From: Acholoe squamosa
Taxonomy: Eukaryota > Annelida > Polychaeta > Phyllodocida > Polynoidae
Assembly: GCA_949317995.1 (NCBI GenBank)
Contig: OX439046.1
Location: 37,794,002-37,858,001 of the forward strand
DNA: 64,000 nt
Direction: 5' to 3'
Shown: positions 32,017 to 43,116 of the stretch, piece by piece
Layout of the letters: every line of letters starts with the position of its first letter
How positions within the stretch are numbered: the first letter of the stretch is position 1
Position numbers and translations under genes: made by a program
The notes under the pieces: generated by a model
Told to the model about the DNA's origin: nothing
The model's database searches: none
What the model saw: only the letters and a program-made list of their open reading frames with translations

Positions 32017-35000
32017 TTAAAGATCTTCCGGATCCGTGTCCATCTTCTCAGCCGACTCCACTGAGGCAGATGGAGCCGAGCTGCTGCAACTGCTCACAGA
32101 GAGCAGCGTGGAAGCCTCGCTGGGCGTGTCGCTCCCCAAGCTCAGAGCGCTCATCACCGCGGATGGACTGTCCATTGCCTCGGATGCAGGTAGAGCAACC
32201 GTGGCAGCTGGGGCAGCCCGGGCGAGAAGAGCAGCCGGAAGTGGGGGAGCTGCCGGAACCGGCGGAGCAGCCGGGACCGGTGGAGCAGCCGGAACCGGTG
32301 GAGCAGCATGGACCGGTGGAGCATCCGGGACGAAGATTAGGGACGACGGAAGGCCGTCCCACTCTTCTAAGTGCTTCCCGAATGCGAGGAAGAACTTGAG
32401 GTCAGCCTCCTTGTACCTGTGGATGTACCCGGCGTTCTCAGCACGGTGGAACTCCTTAAGCTTTTCAGCTTCCATCTGCTGGCGCCGGCAGGATTCGAGA
32501 GCCTCCTCGACTTTCTTCCTCTCCTGCAGCCTAATTTTCTCTTCCTCCCTCTTCTGGATCTCATAGACCAGGTTGAAGGTGGCTTCAGTCATCACACGCC
32601 AGTAGTCGACTGACTTCTGGCGATGCAATGCCTGCCATTCCGCCATCAGGTCATTCTGGATCTGAGCCGTTTGGACATCGCGGTGGTCAACAAACGTGTT
32701 CGGATCCTGAAGACCTGACAGAGTTTCGGAGATAAGCTCCATAACGGGCACCCGAGGGGCCGTTGGTGGTACTATAGCTGGTGGAGGCACGGCGGCATCC
32801 ACTGAGGCAGGCGGAGCGCCTGCTGGAGGGGCAGACGGGCCCTCAACCGTGACACCTCCCCGACCTCGGCCACCGCCCGGGGAAGCTCGGGTGGACTCCA
32901 GTCCACCACGGCCTCTACCACGGGGCTTAGTCCGGCCTAGGGAGGTTAGAACCTGCGATTCGGGTCCCGCTGGTCCCATAGCAGGGAACTTCGCCGCGTA
33001 CTCACTATACGTGGGGCGCTTGCCGGAAGATCCCTCTCCAGCCCACCAAGATGTATACCCGGATGGGGGAGCGAAGAGTTCGCCCCCATCATCCTGGCTG
33101 CCAGAGGCTTCGCCCGGGCGTTGTTCCACGGGTGCAGGTGTTGGAGGTGTGGCCGGGGTGGCCGCCTGGCTAACCGCCCTACGGGCTTGGTTGCTGGGCA
33201 TATCCAGAGCCGAGACCTGTTGTCCCGACTCACGACGATCAGCTGGGTTGGCTGGTCTGGGCTGGTCCTTGTTACCCGAAGGGCTTACGGACCGGTCTGC
33301 TCGGGTCCTTTTGGAAGCACCGGTAGCCGTGGCTGTGCCTCCGCTAAGGCCCTTCGAGCGGGCCTTGGCCTTCTCCCGCTTATCATCTCCTCTCCACTTT
33401 TTCACTTTCAGGTGCACCTCACTGGGCATCCCGAACTTTGTGGATGAGAAGTTGATTTGGAAGAAGGTCAACAAGTTGCCACTCTTCCACGAGCAGAATC
33501 CGGTCTCGAATGCCTGCTCCTTGATCTCCTTCACACTCAACGAGGCCCAGTTAGCTAGGAGCTCGTTGAAGCACTTGATGGCCCATTTCCTCGTTTTCTC
33601 CAGGCCGATACCATGGGCTTTCTGCAAGTGCAGAGCCATGTCCCGGCGCCGGTGAGTGTTGAACGAGCCATCACATAGTTTGCTCGGACGGTCTCCGAGC
33701 ACACACATCATCACGGGCTTGTGGTGCATGTGATGCTCCACTATGTGCCGAGCGAAGCGGGGCTTCGTCTCGAACACCTTCTCTCCCGTGAGAGCCAGCT
33801 GGCACGACTCGAATGGGCACCTTCGGCGGTTGCCGGTTGGCCCCCATTGGGTCATCGCCCACTGGACTTTCGTCCGGGCCTCATAGCTGTAAATCGACCC
33901 CAATTTGGATTTCAGCTGGTCGATCCAAATGAGGTAGAATTTACCTACTGGCGTATCCGAGGGGCCGGATTTCATCCACTCCTCGTCGTCGCTGTCACCG
34001 TCTTTATTGACGGCGCCCGGACACATGTAGTGGACCGTGTCATAGGCACAGTCCGCGAAGCAGCGGGGAGTCCGTTCCTTGAACCCCTCGGCTGCATTCT
34101 TCCACATCCACTTCTGATTATCATCCTTTGGGACATCCGTGGTCATTTCTTCCCACGTTGTCACGGATTCCAAATCAGATTTGGCTGACTCGGGCAGCTC
34201 TGGGTCGCTTTCGCTTCCCTCACTGTCCGTGTAAATGCCTGCTCCCCTACGGCTGGCTCGGCTGGTGGTAGTAGTACCAGATGAAGCCTTGGTAAAGGAC
34301 TTGGCGCTTGTCCCGCTGGTGCTGGCAGTGGAAGCTGCAGTAACCGAGGTGGCTACTGTGGTGGTTGTAGTCGTGGAGGCGGGCGCCTTCGGTTTGCCCT
34401 TACCCCTCGGCTTGGTGGGGGGCGTGGGCTCTGCCGGAGACGCTTTCGCTCCATTTTTCTTCTTCCGGCGCACAACCTTGGGTGGCTGCGCCGGCACCTC
34501 AGGACTGGAATCCGACTCCCGTGGATTCCTGTCCTCCGAATGAGGGCTCCTCCTACCACTGACCGGGAAGTCAGAGTCGGAGGAAACCTTCGCCTTGCTT
34601 TGGGCCTGTTGTTTATGGTGGGCCCGACGAGCTGCGGTGAGCTGCTTCTGCTGTTGGGCGAGCTCGGCTCGCTTGGCCTCGACAGCAGCCTGCTGGCGCG
34701 AGATGTCCTCTTCCGAGATCTCGCCAGGCGCCTCCGGAATGTCGGCACCTGGTTCGGTATCGGTTGTGGACTTCTCGATGGCGATCCGTACATCTTCAGC
34801 CTCCAGGTCACTCTCAGTGAGAGGACCCTTCGGCGCAGGCTTGTGGGTCAATCGCTTGACCCGCTCCGTTTCCACCGAGGATAGCGTGACTGTAGAGTCT
34901 GTATCCATGTCGGACTCAGACTCTCTTAACTCCGCGGCCTTTCGGGTGATGCCCTCGGAGATCAGCACTGCTCGGGCCAAGCTCTCGTTGACCGCCATCT

Positions 35001-35508
35001 TCTCCGCCAACTTTAGGTAGTTGCGGAGCCAGGAGACTGGCATACTGTCAGCCAACTCGTCGCTGCACGAGTCCATAACCAGAGTCTTGAAGTCGTCTGG
35101 TATGGCCTCGGGCACGCCTGGTTTCACTGCCATCGGTCCGTATCCGAACATGGAGGCGTGCATGGGGATGTAAGTCCCCCAGGAGGTGTATACAACACCG
35201 GCCTCGCAATCGACGTGTGCCATACGCTCGATGCGAGTCTTGAATCCCGGAGGATACATAGGAATGTCCAAGACATCAATACTGCTACCCGAAGCTGCTG
35301 CCATAGACGAGCGCTCCGGGCGCGGTGGTGGTGGAGGTGGCATCCTCTCCCGGTCGGTGGCCTCGGCCATAGCCGAGAGCGTCCGGGCGGCCTCCTCAGT
35401 CGAAGAGTCCATAGACTCCTCGACCCGAGACGGGACCTTCGGGTCCTCGCCTAGCTCCAACAGAACGTTGGCAGTTTGACGCGCGGCGTCAATCGTCCCC
35501 TGTGCCAT
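32017..35508 (-). CDS. ORF3: 1163-aa protein after pol, two C2H2-like fingers, unknown function
   Basis: Open for 1163 codons from ATG 35508 (context GCCATGG, also the start shared with the other copy) to the stop at 32017, 512 bp downstream of pol. I do not recognise a family. Visible parts: acidic Ser/Thr/Pro-rich N-half with a charged helix (RAELAQQQKQLTAARRAHHK); a central region RRRCPFESCQ...RHIVEHH and CVLGDRPSKLCDG...HLQKAHG resembling two C2H2 fingers (about 33830-33600, residues 560-640); a basic segment; a Pro/Gly-rich segment; a helical EEEKIRLQERKKVEEAL stretch; and a PPVPAA minisatellite near the C-terminus. No signal peptide or membrane segment, so not an envelope. It stays open where gag and pol are broken. 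Confidence 0.85.
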   Translation of the reverse strand: MAQGTIDAARQTANVLLELGEDPKVPSRVEESMDSSTEEAARTLSAMAEATDRERMPPPPPPRPERSSMAAASGSSIDVLDIPMYPPGFKTRIERMAHVDCEAGVVYTSWGTYIPMHASMFGYGPMAVKPGVPEAIPDDFKTLVMDSCSDELADSMPVSWLRNYLKLAEKMAVNESLARAVLISEGITRKAAELRESESDMDTDSTVTLSSVETERVKRLTHKPAPKGPLTESDLEAEDVRIAIEKSTTDTEPGADIPEAPGEISEEDISRQQAAVEAKRAELAQQQKQLTAARRAHHKQQAQSKAKVSSDSDFPVSGRRSPHSEDRNPRESDSSPEVPAQPPKVVRRKKKNGAKASPAEPTPPTKPRGKGKPKAPASTTTTTTVATSVTAASTASTSGTSAKSFTKASSGTTTTSRASRRGAGIYTDSEGSESDPELPESAKSDLESVTTWEEMTTDVPKDDNQKWMWKNAAEGFKERTPRCFADCAYDTVHYMCPGAVNKDGDSDDEEWMKSGPSDTPVGKFYLIWIDQLKSKLGSIYSYEARTKVQWAMTQWGPTGNRRRCPFESCQLALTGEKVFETKPRFARHIVEHHMHHKPVMMCVLGDRPSKLCDGSFNTHRRRDMALHLQKAHGIGLEKTRKWAIKCFNELLANWASLSVKEIKEQAFETGFCSWKSGNLLTFFQINFSSTKFGMPSEVHLKVKKWRGDDKREKAKARSKGLSGGTATATGASKRTRADRSVSPSGNKDQPRPANPADRRESGQQVSALDMPSNQARRAVSQAATPATPPTPAPVEQRPGEASGSQDDGGELFAPPSGYTSWWAGEGSSGKRPTYSEYAAKFPAMGPAGPESQVLTSLGRTKPRGRGRGGLESTRASPGGGRGRGGVTVEGPSAPPAGAPPASVDAAVPPPAIVPPTAPRVPVMELISETLSGLQDPNTFVDHRDVQTAQIQNDLMAEWQALHRQKSVDYWRVMTEATFNLVYEIQKREEEKIRLQERKKVEEALESCRRQQMEAEKLKEFHRAENAGYIHRYKEADLKFFLAFGKHLEEWDGLPSSLIFVPDAPPVHAAPPVPAAPPVPAAPPVPAAPPLPAALLARAAPAATVALPASEAMDSPSAVMSALSLGSDTPSEASTLLSVSSCSSSAPSASVESAEKMDTDPEDL
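32225..32330 (-). repeat. Coding minisatellite, 18-bp unit (PPVPAA)
   Basis: Five or so units of GGAGCAGCCGGAACCGGT type in tandem within the ORF3 C-terminal part. The unit is a multiple of three, so copy number can vary without frameshift. Confidence 0.8.
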
Positions 35509-36020
35509 GGCACTGAGGGCGACTTCCAAATGAATTGGCAAATGTGTTGGACTCCTCCCGAAGGATTCGTCCAACAAAGGGGTTTGCGTTAGAACAAGCT
35601 AACTCGACAGCTAGAGGCTGTAAACTGCCAACACTAACTAGAGCGAAAACGGGTGGCGTCTAACCACCACGAGTCCGCCCTAGTTATGACCAGTATGACG
35701 TCAGACCTCTCGTCTCGCGAGATCCCGCCGTGACTATCCGGTGACCTAGTTCCACGCTTTCCCGCCGCACCCGCGGCGCCACCTAGGGAACTAGATCCAA
35801 ACTAACATTCGACTCGACATGCGAGACGCGGCCTACCACCCGAGTGCTATCTTCTGGAGCTTGGCGGTGTATACAACGCTTCAAAGCGAATGTACCGGTT
35901 AATCCGACTGCCGCTCACGGGATACAGCTACCCGGGGAGGGCGCGTTCGGCATCTCCAGCCGTGGAACGTATGTTACCCGCCTACGGCGGACAACACGCA
36001 GCAGCTCGTTGTGTACTGAG
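35509..36020 (-). other. pol-ORF3 spacer of the complete gypsy element
   Basis: 512 bp without a long frame, conserved in the other copy (3617-4097). A spliced leader, internal promoter or reinitiation would be needed to express ORF3; a polypyrimidine stretch with AG before 35508 could be an acceptor, but I cannot choose one. Confidence 0.55.
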
Positions 36021-36785
36021 TTAAGTTACGGCAGACCTTAACCGGGGATTGCGTCTAACGCCTTCGGTTAGCCTCTTATTTTTCCCGGCTTTACGTACGG
36101 CCTTTTCTGGGTTCCGCTTAGCCACTGCAGGACCTTTCCCATACGTAATGCCTTCACTCAGCGAGACATTTTTCCTTTTCTTACGATTAGGTCGTTTCCT
36201 GGCCTTCGTCTTCTTTTTCACCATTACCTCGTCTTCCGGCGTCTTTCTCGGCCGGCCTCTAGGGCGCTTCATTGGTACTACCACGCTCGGTCCGCTAGGG
36301 ACAGATGCAGGTGGTTTGTAACCGAACTCCCTCTCCGCCTCTTCGCGTCCCTTCCAGGGCCGAAGTTTTCCGACATTTGTCTTCCATTTCCTACCAGTTA
36401 GGCAGTCCTCCATCATCACCGTAGACTCGGAGATGACGCGAATAATTTTAAACGGACCTTCCCAAGGCGTTACGAGCTTCAGCCTTTCTAGTGGCTCGTA
36501 GTACCTTAGTACTTTGTCCCCAACATTAAAACGAATTCGTTTAGCATTGGTGTCATAGCCCACCTTCTGCCACTTCGCACTCTTCAGCAGTTCTTTCCGA
36601 ACGGCCTCGTATGCCTGTTTGAACCTATCCCTTAACGACTCCACAAACAACACAGTCCTCGCCGAACACTAGCATGTTTGGAGTGCAATTAGTAGATGAA
36701 TGGACAGTGTTGTTGTAGGCATGTACTACAAACTCGCACTGTTCATCCCAGTCGTCCTGGTGGGTATTAACCAGGGGCTTGTATC
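36021..36785 (-). pseudogene. Integrase C-terminal part with AT-hook-like tail
   Basis: After the shift near 36785 the frame continues VNTHQDDWDEQCEFVVHAYN and CTPNMLVFGED. About 60 bp present in the other copy (2923-2983) are deleted near 36658, which again shifts frame. The open part from 36653 has the GPF-type motif (PWEGPFKII) and a Lys/Arg-rich tail with KRPRGRPRK near 36270-36245. No chromodomain is seen. Confidence 0.85.
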
Positions 36786-39605
36786 AAGGTTCTGTTGAAG
36801 CGCTCTACCTGCCCATCTGACTGTGGTCGGTATGGGTTTTTTCGGGTCTTACAAATGGCTAGGTAATGGCACATTTCCTGCCAAAGCTCTGACTCGAACT
36901 CCCTTCCTTGGTCGCTGTGCATCATAAGGGGAACACCCAAATGCAGCACCCAGCGTTTCACAAACGCCTCCGCGCATGTGGCGGCTTTGTGATTAGGAAG
37001 GGGGAACACCCGAGTGTACTTGGTATAATAGTCGGTTACGACCATCATGCAAGTATTGTCTCGGGGCTTTGTCTTGATTCCGCTGATGATGTCTATCGCC
37101 ACTCGAGCGAATCTGACACCAAACAATTCCTGGGATAAGGGTTGCTTACCCAGGCCGGGTCCCGGTTTGTTTTTACAACAATCCGGGCAAGTGGCGATCC
37201 ACCGGAGCAGGTCGCCTCTCATTCCAGGCCAGTAGTAACGCCTTTGTAGGCGCTCTATTGACCTCTTCTTACCGAAATGGCCGCTCATTTGGTGACCATG
37301 GCAATAATACATGATATCCCTCCTCATCGGGGCGGGTATCACTATTTGCAACAGCCTACCATTGGTGGGAGTTGTCTTCCACCTACATAGTATGCCGTCT
37401 CGGATCTCTAGCTCGGTCCATTGGGCTAGCAATCGCCTCGCTTCCCTATCTTCTAGGGATACTAGCGGCCTTGCCGGTTTAATACCTGACCGTAGGTATT
37501 CCATTATGCGCGCAGTGGTGGGATCCGACTGTTGGAACTTCTTGATGGTCTCCGGGGACCAATCGAGATAGCTACATACAGCCTCCTCCCAGGGAATACG
37601 GGGGGTGGTATAATTAAATACCAACCCGGCTGCCACAGCATTGTGGGCTCCACAGTCTTCACAAGTGGCATTTTGGCACCTTCGGATAGGTCGCCTCGAC
37701 AAGGCATCCGCATTGATGTGTTTAGCACCGGGTCGGTGCTCTATTTGCTTATGCTCCAATCCGAATTCGGATAGATGAGCTAACCATCGTCCAATCATCC
37801 CCTCGGCGTCCTTAAAGTTAAGGAGCCACCTAAGAGACGAATGGTCTGTTCTTAAGGTAAAGTCACTTCCCCAAAGGAAATGTTTGAACTTCTTCGTATA
37901 CACCACCACCGCGAGGAGTTCTCGCTTGGTGGTACAATAATTACGCTGGGTCTTGCTTAGCGTGTTGCTAGCGAATGCTATTGGGACTTCGACTCCCTCC
38001 TGGACCTGAGAGAGAGCTGCCCCAATTGCATCGTTGCTCGCATCAGTGTCTAAGATGAAATGTCCCTCGGTAGTGGGATATTTCAACATGGGTGTGTTTC
38101 TAAACAAATCTTTTATTTTATTAAAAGACTCTTCTTGCTCGCTGGTCCATGGGAATGGGTCCCGTGCCCTACCCGGGGTCCAGTGAGCTAAGCACTGCAT
38201 AGGGAAGCTGACACGAGAGTAATTCGGTATGAAATCACGGTAATAGGAACAAAATCCTAGAAATGATCTCACCTCCTTAGCACTCGTGGGTCTCGCCCAA
38301 TTATTCACAGCTTCTAATTTTTCCGGATCTGCGCTCACCCCGTTAGGAGTGATGATCCTTCCCAAGTATGTAATTGTTTTCTTAAACAGATTACATTTCT
38401 TGGGTTTGAGTTTAAGACCGTTTGATAGTATCCGGTCGAGGACCAATTGCAGATTTGCAAGGCATTCCTTGAACGACTTGCCGAACACGACTACGTCGTC
38501 CAAGTAGACCAAACATTTCTTCCACAAAAGATCACTCAACAAGGATTCCATCATGGCCTCGAATGTAGCGGGGGCGTTACACAATCCGAAGGGTAAGACA
38601 TTATACTCGAATAGCCCCATATGACTGGAGAACGCTGTTTTCTCCATGTCATCAGGGTGCATCGGTATCTGCCAATACCCGGATTGTAGGTCCAAGGTAC
38701 AGAACCATTGGTTACCGCCCAAGCTATCTAAAGTCTCGTCTATCCTTGGTAAAGGATATGAGTTCTTCTTTGTTATACCGTTCAGTTTCCGGTAGTCAAC
38801 ACAAAAGCGGATTGTACCGTCTTTTTTAGTGGTCATACAAACAGGGTTGGACCAGGGACTCGAGCTAGGCACGATGACCCCTAGGTCCAACTGTTTTTGT
38901 ATTTCCTCTTCACAAATTAACTTCTTCTTGAGAGGAAGTCTACGATACGGGATTTTAAAAGGTTTCTCGTTGCCCACATCTATGGTGTGCAACACCTTGT
39001 CGGATCTACCCACCGGTCCTCCTTCCCTACCAAAAGCACTCTCGTACTTTTGTAGGAGTTTCGCTAGGCAATCCTTATCCTCCGTATTCTGTAAATCTGA
39101 CTGATCAATCAGCTTTTGGAATTCTTCATCCAAAGGATGCTTACTAACGGGGTTTAGTGGTTTATTGAACTTAGCCTCGGCGACGTGTTCAACCGAACTC
39201 ATCCTACCTACACTGTCGCCTCGCTTCAAATAGACCACCGAACCACTTCTGTTAGTCATGGGTAATACAGTCCAGGCTGCATTAGCCACTAATGTTTCCA
39301 CTGAGTCCAACCCGATGCTCGACAAATACACCGTGTCGGGTTCATAGACTCCAGTTTCATTCCTTTTGGCCATTGATCCGCCACAAAGGACATCGCAAGT
39401 GGTACCCGGTGGGATCTTCACCGTGTGTATCACTGATGCGACCGAAGACACTTGTCTCAATACACATTGGACATGCAAGCCATACGGATTCCGTATACTC
39501 ATCATACCATCCCTCGGGTCCAAGACGGCCCCGTATAAGCTTGCAAAATCCAGTCCGAGGATTCCGTCATCACTAACCTCTGCTATAGTCGGCGAAAGAA
39601 CAAAT
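36767..39605 (-). pseudogene. RT, RNase H and integrase (main pol frame)
   Basis: Open for about 940 codons after the protease lesion. RT: KKDGTIRFCVDYRKLN, DLQSGYWQIPM, YLDDVVVFG (near 38500). RNase H: FILDTDASNDAIGAALSQ, TKRELLAVV, LRTDHSSLRWLL. Integrase: HHCC zinc region (HGHQMSGHFGKK ... CPDCC, about 37300-37165), then the DDE core AIDIISG, MMHSDQGREFESE and RPQSDGQVERFNRT. The frame ends just after NRTLIQA by a one-base shift at a C run near 36785. All catalytic residues that can be checked are present. Confidence 0.93.
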
Positions 39606-39608
39606 TCT

Positions 39609-40201
39609 TTAGCCTCCTATACGGATAGGCATAAACGTCCTACCAAATGTACGCATACTGCTTCCGTCGGCCGTGCAAGCATTTACCCCCGTTTTGAGGT
39701 TCTCATGGCTGCCGGCCACCGAGTCGAAAAATCTTTTGGACACACAGGAGTGGCTGGCTCCAGTATCCACTAAGAATTCCCCTACCCGGCCTTCCACAGA
39801 TATGGGTACATACCACCGTCTCCCCCCTAACGGAGAGGGGTTACTGGTAAACTGGTGAAAGTCTCCTGAATCACCAAGATTCAATCCGAGTCCTCTCAGG
39901 AATTCCAGACACGGATGACTTGGGGGAAGGCGTGTTCCACACACTCGGATCAACTCTTTGATCCATCCTTCCTCTCCCCTAGTGCGGCCACTCGCCTCCA
40001 TATGCTCACTCCCGTACATATAAGCACTAGGGTCCCTGGCCCCGGCCAAGGTGCAGGGGTGCACACCCACAGCCACCCGGCCTCCAGGTGTAATTGATTC
40101 GAAATCTTCCACCGGGTCACCCCCGGTAGCATTTTGGCATTCGTTCTTCCTCGGGGTCATATCAGATGCTGTTGACACAACCCCCACTAGTTTTCCACAT
40201 C
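39609..40201 (-). pseudogene. Protease region of pol, in the -1 frame relative to gag
   Basis: The active-site loop VDTGASHSC lies near 39770. The frame overlaps gag by about 15 nt: it is closed by a TGA at 40202-40200 and gag ends with TAG at 40189-40187, so entry by a -1 shift must happen in GTGGAAAAC. A one-base insertion near 39610 (GGC-TAA, where the other copy has GGC-AAA) stops the frame after MPIRIGG and displaces the rest of protease and pol. Confidence 0.85.
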
Positions 40202-43113
40202 AGTGGAATCCGTAGAGTTCTCCCTTCCTTCGACGTTGTCCTCGGCTTCATAGAAGGCAGCCATTACCGGCTTAGCAGCGGTACATTCGGATGAGTAGTG
40301 TCCCATGTGCTGGCACCTGAAACACTTAACAGTTCGGCGATCCACTCTGGGTCTTTGCCGACTGGCTTGGATGGCATCTGTAATTTTCTTACACATGTCC
40401 TCCATAAGTTTGGTCATGTCCGGGGACTGACCCTTCGCTTTATCAGTGCTTACAAGAGGCTTGGCCGCCTTCTCGCCGACTTTCAGGCCACTCTTGACCT
40501 CGGATGATGGTCTAGAGTCCCTTGGCTTATTGAACGCCTTCCTTGGAATATACTTCCTACCTGAAGTATTTTTCCTCAATTGCATCGAGCAGAAGGTGCC
40601 GTCCTCCTGTTCGATATCAATCAATTCAAAGTCGTCTGAGGCAATATTTACCTCAGACTGCTGGACTACCGATGCCAGGGGAACCGAGCCGCTGGCATAA
40701 GGTATGTCCCCGGCTAACATCGTTCGCTTCTTCACGGCCATATCTATGCCATTAAATATGCCGTGCAATGTTATGCCTTCTTTCCAGGCATCCCTCGCAG
40801 CAATCTGCTCATCTCGGTCTCTCAGACCCTTGACGAATTGTGTAATCAAATCGTCCATATACCAGTCCTGGTTTTCAGTACCGGGTCTGGCCTTGCTTAG
40901 CAGGGCATGGAGTTCCATACCGTATGCTCTGAAAGCTTCATTAGGCTTCTGTGTACGTTTCTTAAAGCGGACCATCGGATCCTCCTTGACCATGTTACAT
41001 AACAGTCCGCTAGCAGATTCCACTAACTGCTCGAAACTCCCTACGAGACCGTACCAGGTCCGCCATTGCTCTACGGCCATGCGACCCGGCCCGCCTTTCA
41101 AACATCTTACTAGATGCGGCTTGGCCTCTTATGGGGTCCACCCATTGCAATTCATCACATCGATGAAATCTTCAAACCACTCTTTCCATGGTCGAGTACC
41201 GTCATATTCCTTAGGAATAACGGCTACCCTTCGGGCGGAATTGTGAGCATACATCAATCTAGTGCATTGCTGTTTGCTCCATTCAATCGCCTTGGTTTCA
41301 TTCAAGGTTCGATTGCCCCCTATACCACCGAAGCTCGTGTTGCCCGGTGGAGGTGGTGGTGGCGGCTGTGTATACGTCCACTGTAAACCACTGTGGTTCG
41401 TATAGGCCGCACCCCCCTGGTTAGGGCCGGTACCCGAGGTACTACTGTAACCTGTGGTACCCGGAGCACCGCCCCCCCATTGTGCGCCTTGGTAACCGCC
41501 GTCAGACGGCTGGTTTCCCGCTGATTGATTGCCATTGTTCGATGGATTTGGTTGGCCGCTGTCATTACCAGCTCCCAACCTCACACTATCAGTCGGATCC
41601 ACATGTATGTGGAATCCACTAGTCTCCGCACTACTGTCGGAGGCATCCCGGGGTGTATAGTCCGGGTCTAAATTGTGGACTATGGGGACTTCACTTATCC
41701 GGACTCTACTAGTTCGGCCATGCTTATCTTGGGTTCTGATATAAACTCCCCCTTGATCTACATTCCGCGTCGCATTATCATTGATAAAAGGATTATACTG
41801 CGGATGCTTAGGTGTAGAACAGGAGACTGGGTCCCCCTGTTTAACGAACGTCGAGTTCGGGTTTGTGCCCTTACTTGCCCCCTAACTCTCCATAGCAGAC
41901 TTATTTATTGTGAGGGTAGCTACATCTGTAGTCAGGTTTCGCTGTTCCTCCCTTAGCTGTGCGTTTTCTGCTAAGATTTCGGATCGAATCTTTTCATTTT
42001 CCGCCACAGCTCGGTTTCGTTCCTCTTGAGCGGCTAATGCCTCTCGCTTAAAAGTATCCTTTAGTAGACGGTACTTTTCACCCTTCTCTTTCTGAGACCT
42101 CTGGTACTCATTGGTCTCCTTCCTGATCTCGGCTTGTTCCGAGACCATTCTGGCCTCTGTCTCCGCCTTTCGGAGTTGAAGTTTCTTTAGCTTCTCCTCC
42201 ATGGCATGCAACTCGGATTGTAGTCTGTTTACATCCCGGGCTTTAGCAACCTCCTCGGCTCTAGCCTCCTGTTCAACGGATCGTAACTTTCCAATCCGTG
42301 ATTTAGTTTCCTCTTCAATTTTCAATTGGGCTTCCATCAATTGTTCATGTTGCCTCTTAGCCTGCAACTCTACCTGCTCTTTGGCTTTCAAATAGGCCGG
42401 GGTAGTTTTATACCCGGGGCCCATCCGACGTCCGTATATCGACCTGCGGCTGCCTCCAGGGTTGAACATGGAGTCAGACAAGCCTTCGTCCAAGGATCGG
42501 CCTAGGTGATGCCTTTCCGAGTTTCTCGGTTCAGCATCCCGAGGCTTAGTCTTCGGATTTACTTCCAGGACCACTGGGTCCCTTATGGCTTTACCATCGT
42601 CGCTGTCATGGTCCGACGATGTCATTAATGGGGCTACTTCGTTTGACCCCTCTGGTACCGCTCCCGGGGGGGGGGGGGGGGGGGGGGGGTTGCAGTACGC
42701 TGCATAGGGCTCTGTGCTATTGGGGTGCCCAAGCTGCTAGCCGAGCCTGCTGGTACAATAGGACCTAGCTGGCGTCTGCTAGTTATAACCTGGGACCAAT
42801 CGCTCAAGTCCAAAGTTGGGGGTCTTAATACCCCCCTAAACAATCCTGTATCCGGTGCTCCCGTTTGAGGTGTACCCGGATACAATTTTACAATGCCATC
42901 TCCGGTGGCACCGTCCATCAGACCGGGTGTCGAAAAAACAGTTCGGACACCCTCTGGATTGTACATTTGTTGTTGACCGGGCTTCCAGTCTAACAACAGA
43001 TGCTGGGATGTAAAGTCATCCTCTTCGAATCCCTCTAGCCCAGGGCTGGGGGGATCCGCTTCGGGTTTCCCGAGGCTTTCGGCCAATGTGGCCGTGCTCC
43101 ACCCCCGAACCAA
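40187..43113 (-). pseudogene. Gag polyprotein with coiled-coil N-terminal extension, interrupted
   Basis: One long frame family of about 970 codons interrupted three times: a 24-base C run (plus G run 42666-42689) that shifts frame, an in-frame TAG at 41884-41882, and an in-frame TAA at 41131-41129. Order: proline-rich N-terminus, a long charged coiled coil (about 42400-41900, rich in EAEKLRQ-type heptads), a Gly/Asn/Pro-rich linker, the capsid-like helical region (KEYDGTRPWKEWFEDFIDVM, then EAFRAYGMELHALLSKA), and a CCHC zinc knuckle KCFRCQHMGHYSSEC near 40325-40280. The knuckle packages RNA. The TAG and TAA do not shift the frame; the sequence on both sides reads on. The coiled-coil extension is unusual for Ty3/gypsy Gag. 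Confidence 0.85.
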
Positions 43114-43116
43114 CTG

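Noticed and set aside
32036..32566. 176-codon plus-strand ORF and other long plus-strand frames within 32000-40000
   Set aside because: Antisense shadows of ORF3 and pol; codon pattern follows the minus-strand genes.
32017..35508. ORF3 as a retroviral envelope gene
   Set aside because: Position after pol suggests env, but there is no signal peptide, hydrophobic fusion or transmembrane segment, and no furin-type site context; it carries C2H2-like fingers.
32017..35577. Start of ORF3 at 35577
   Set aside because: The codon there is TTG; the first ATG (35508) has a good initiation context and is shared by the other copy.
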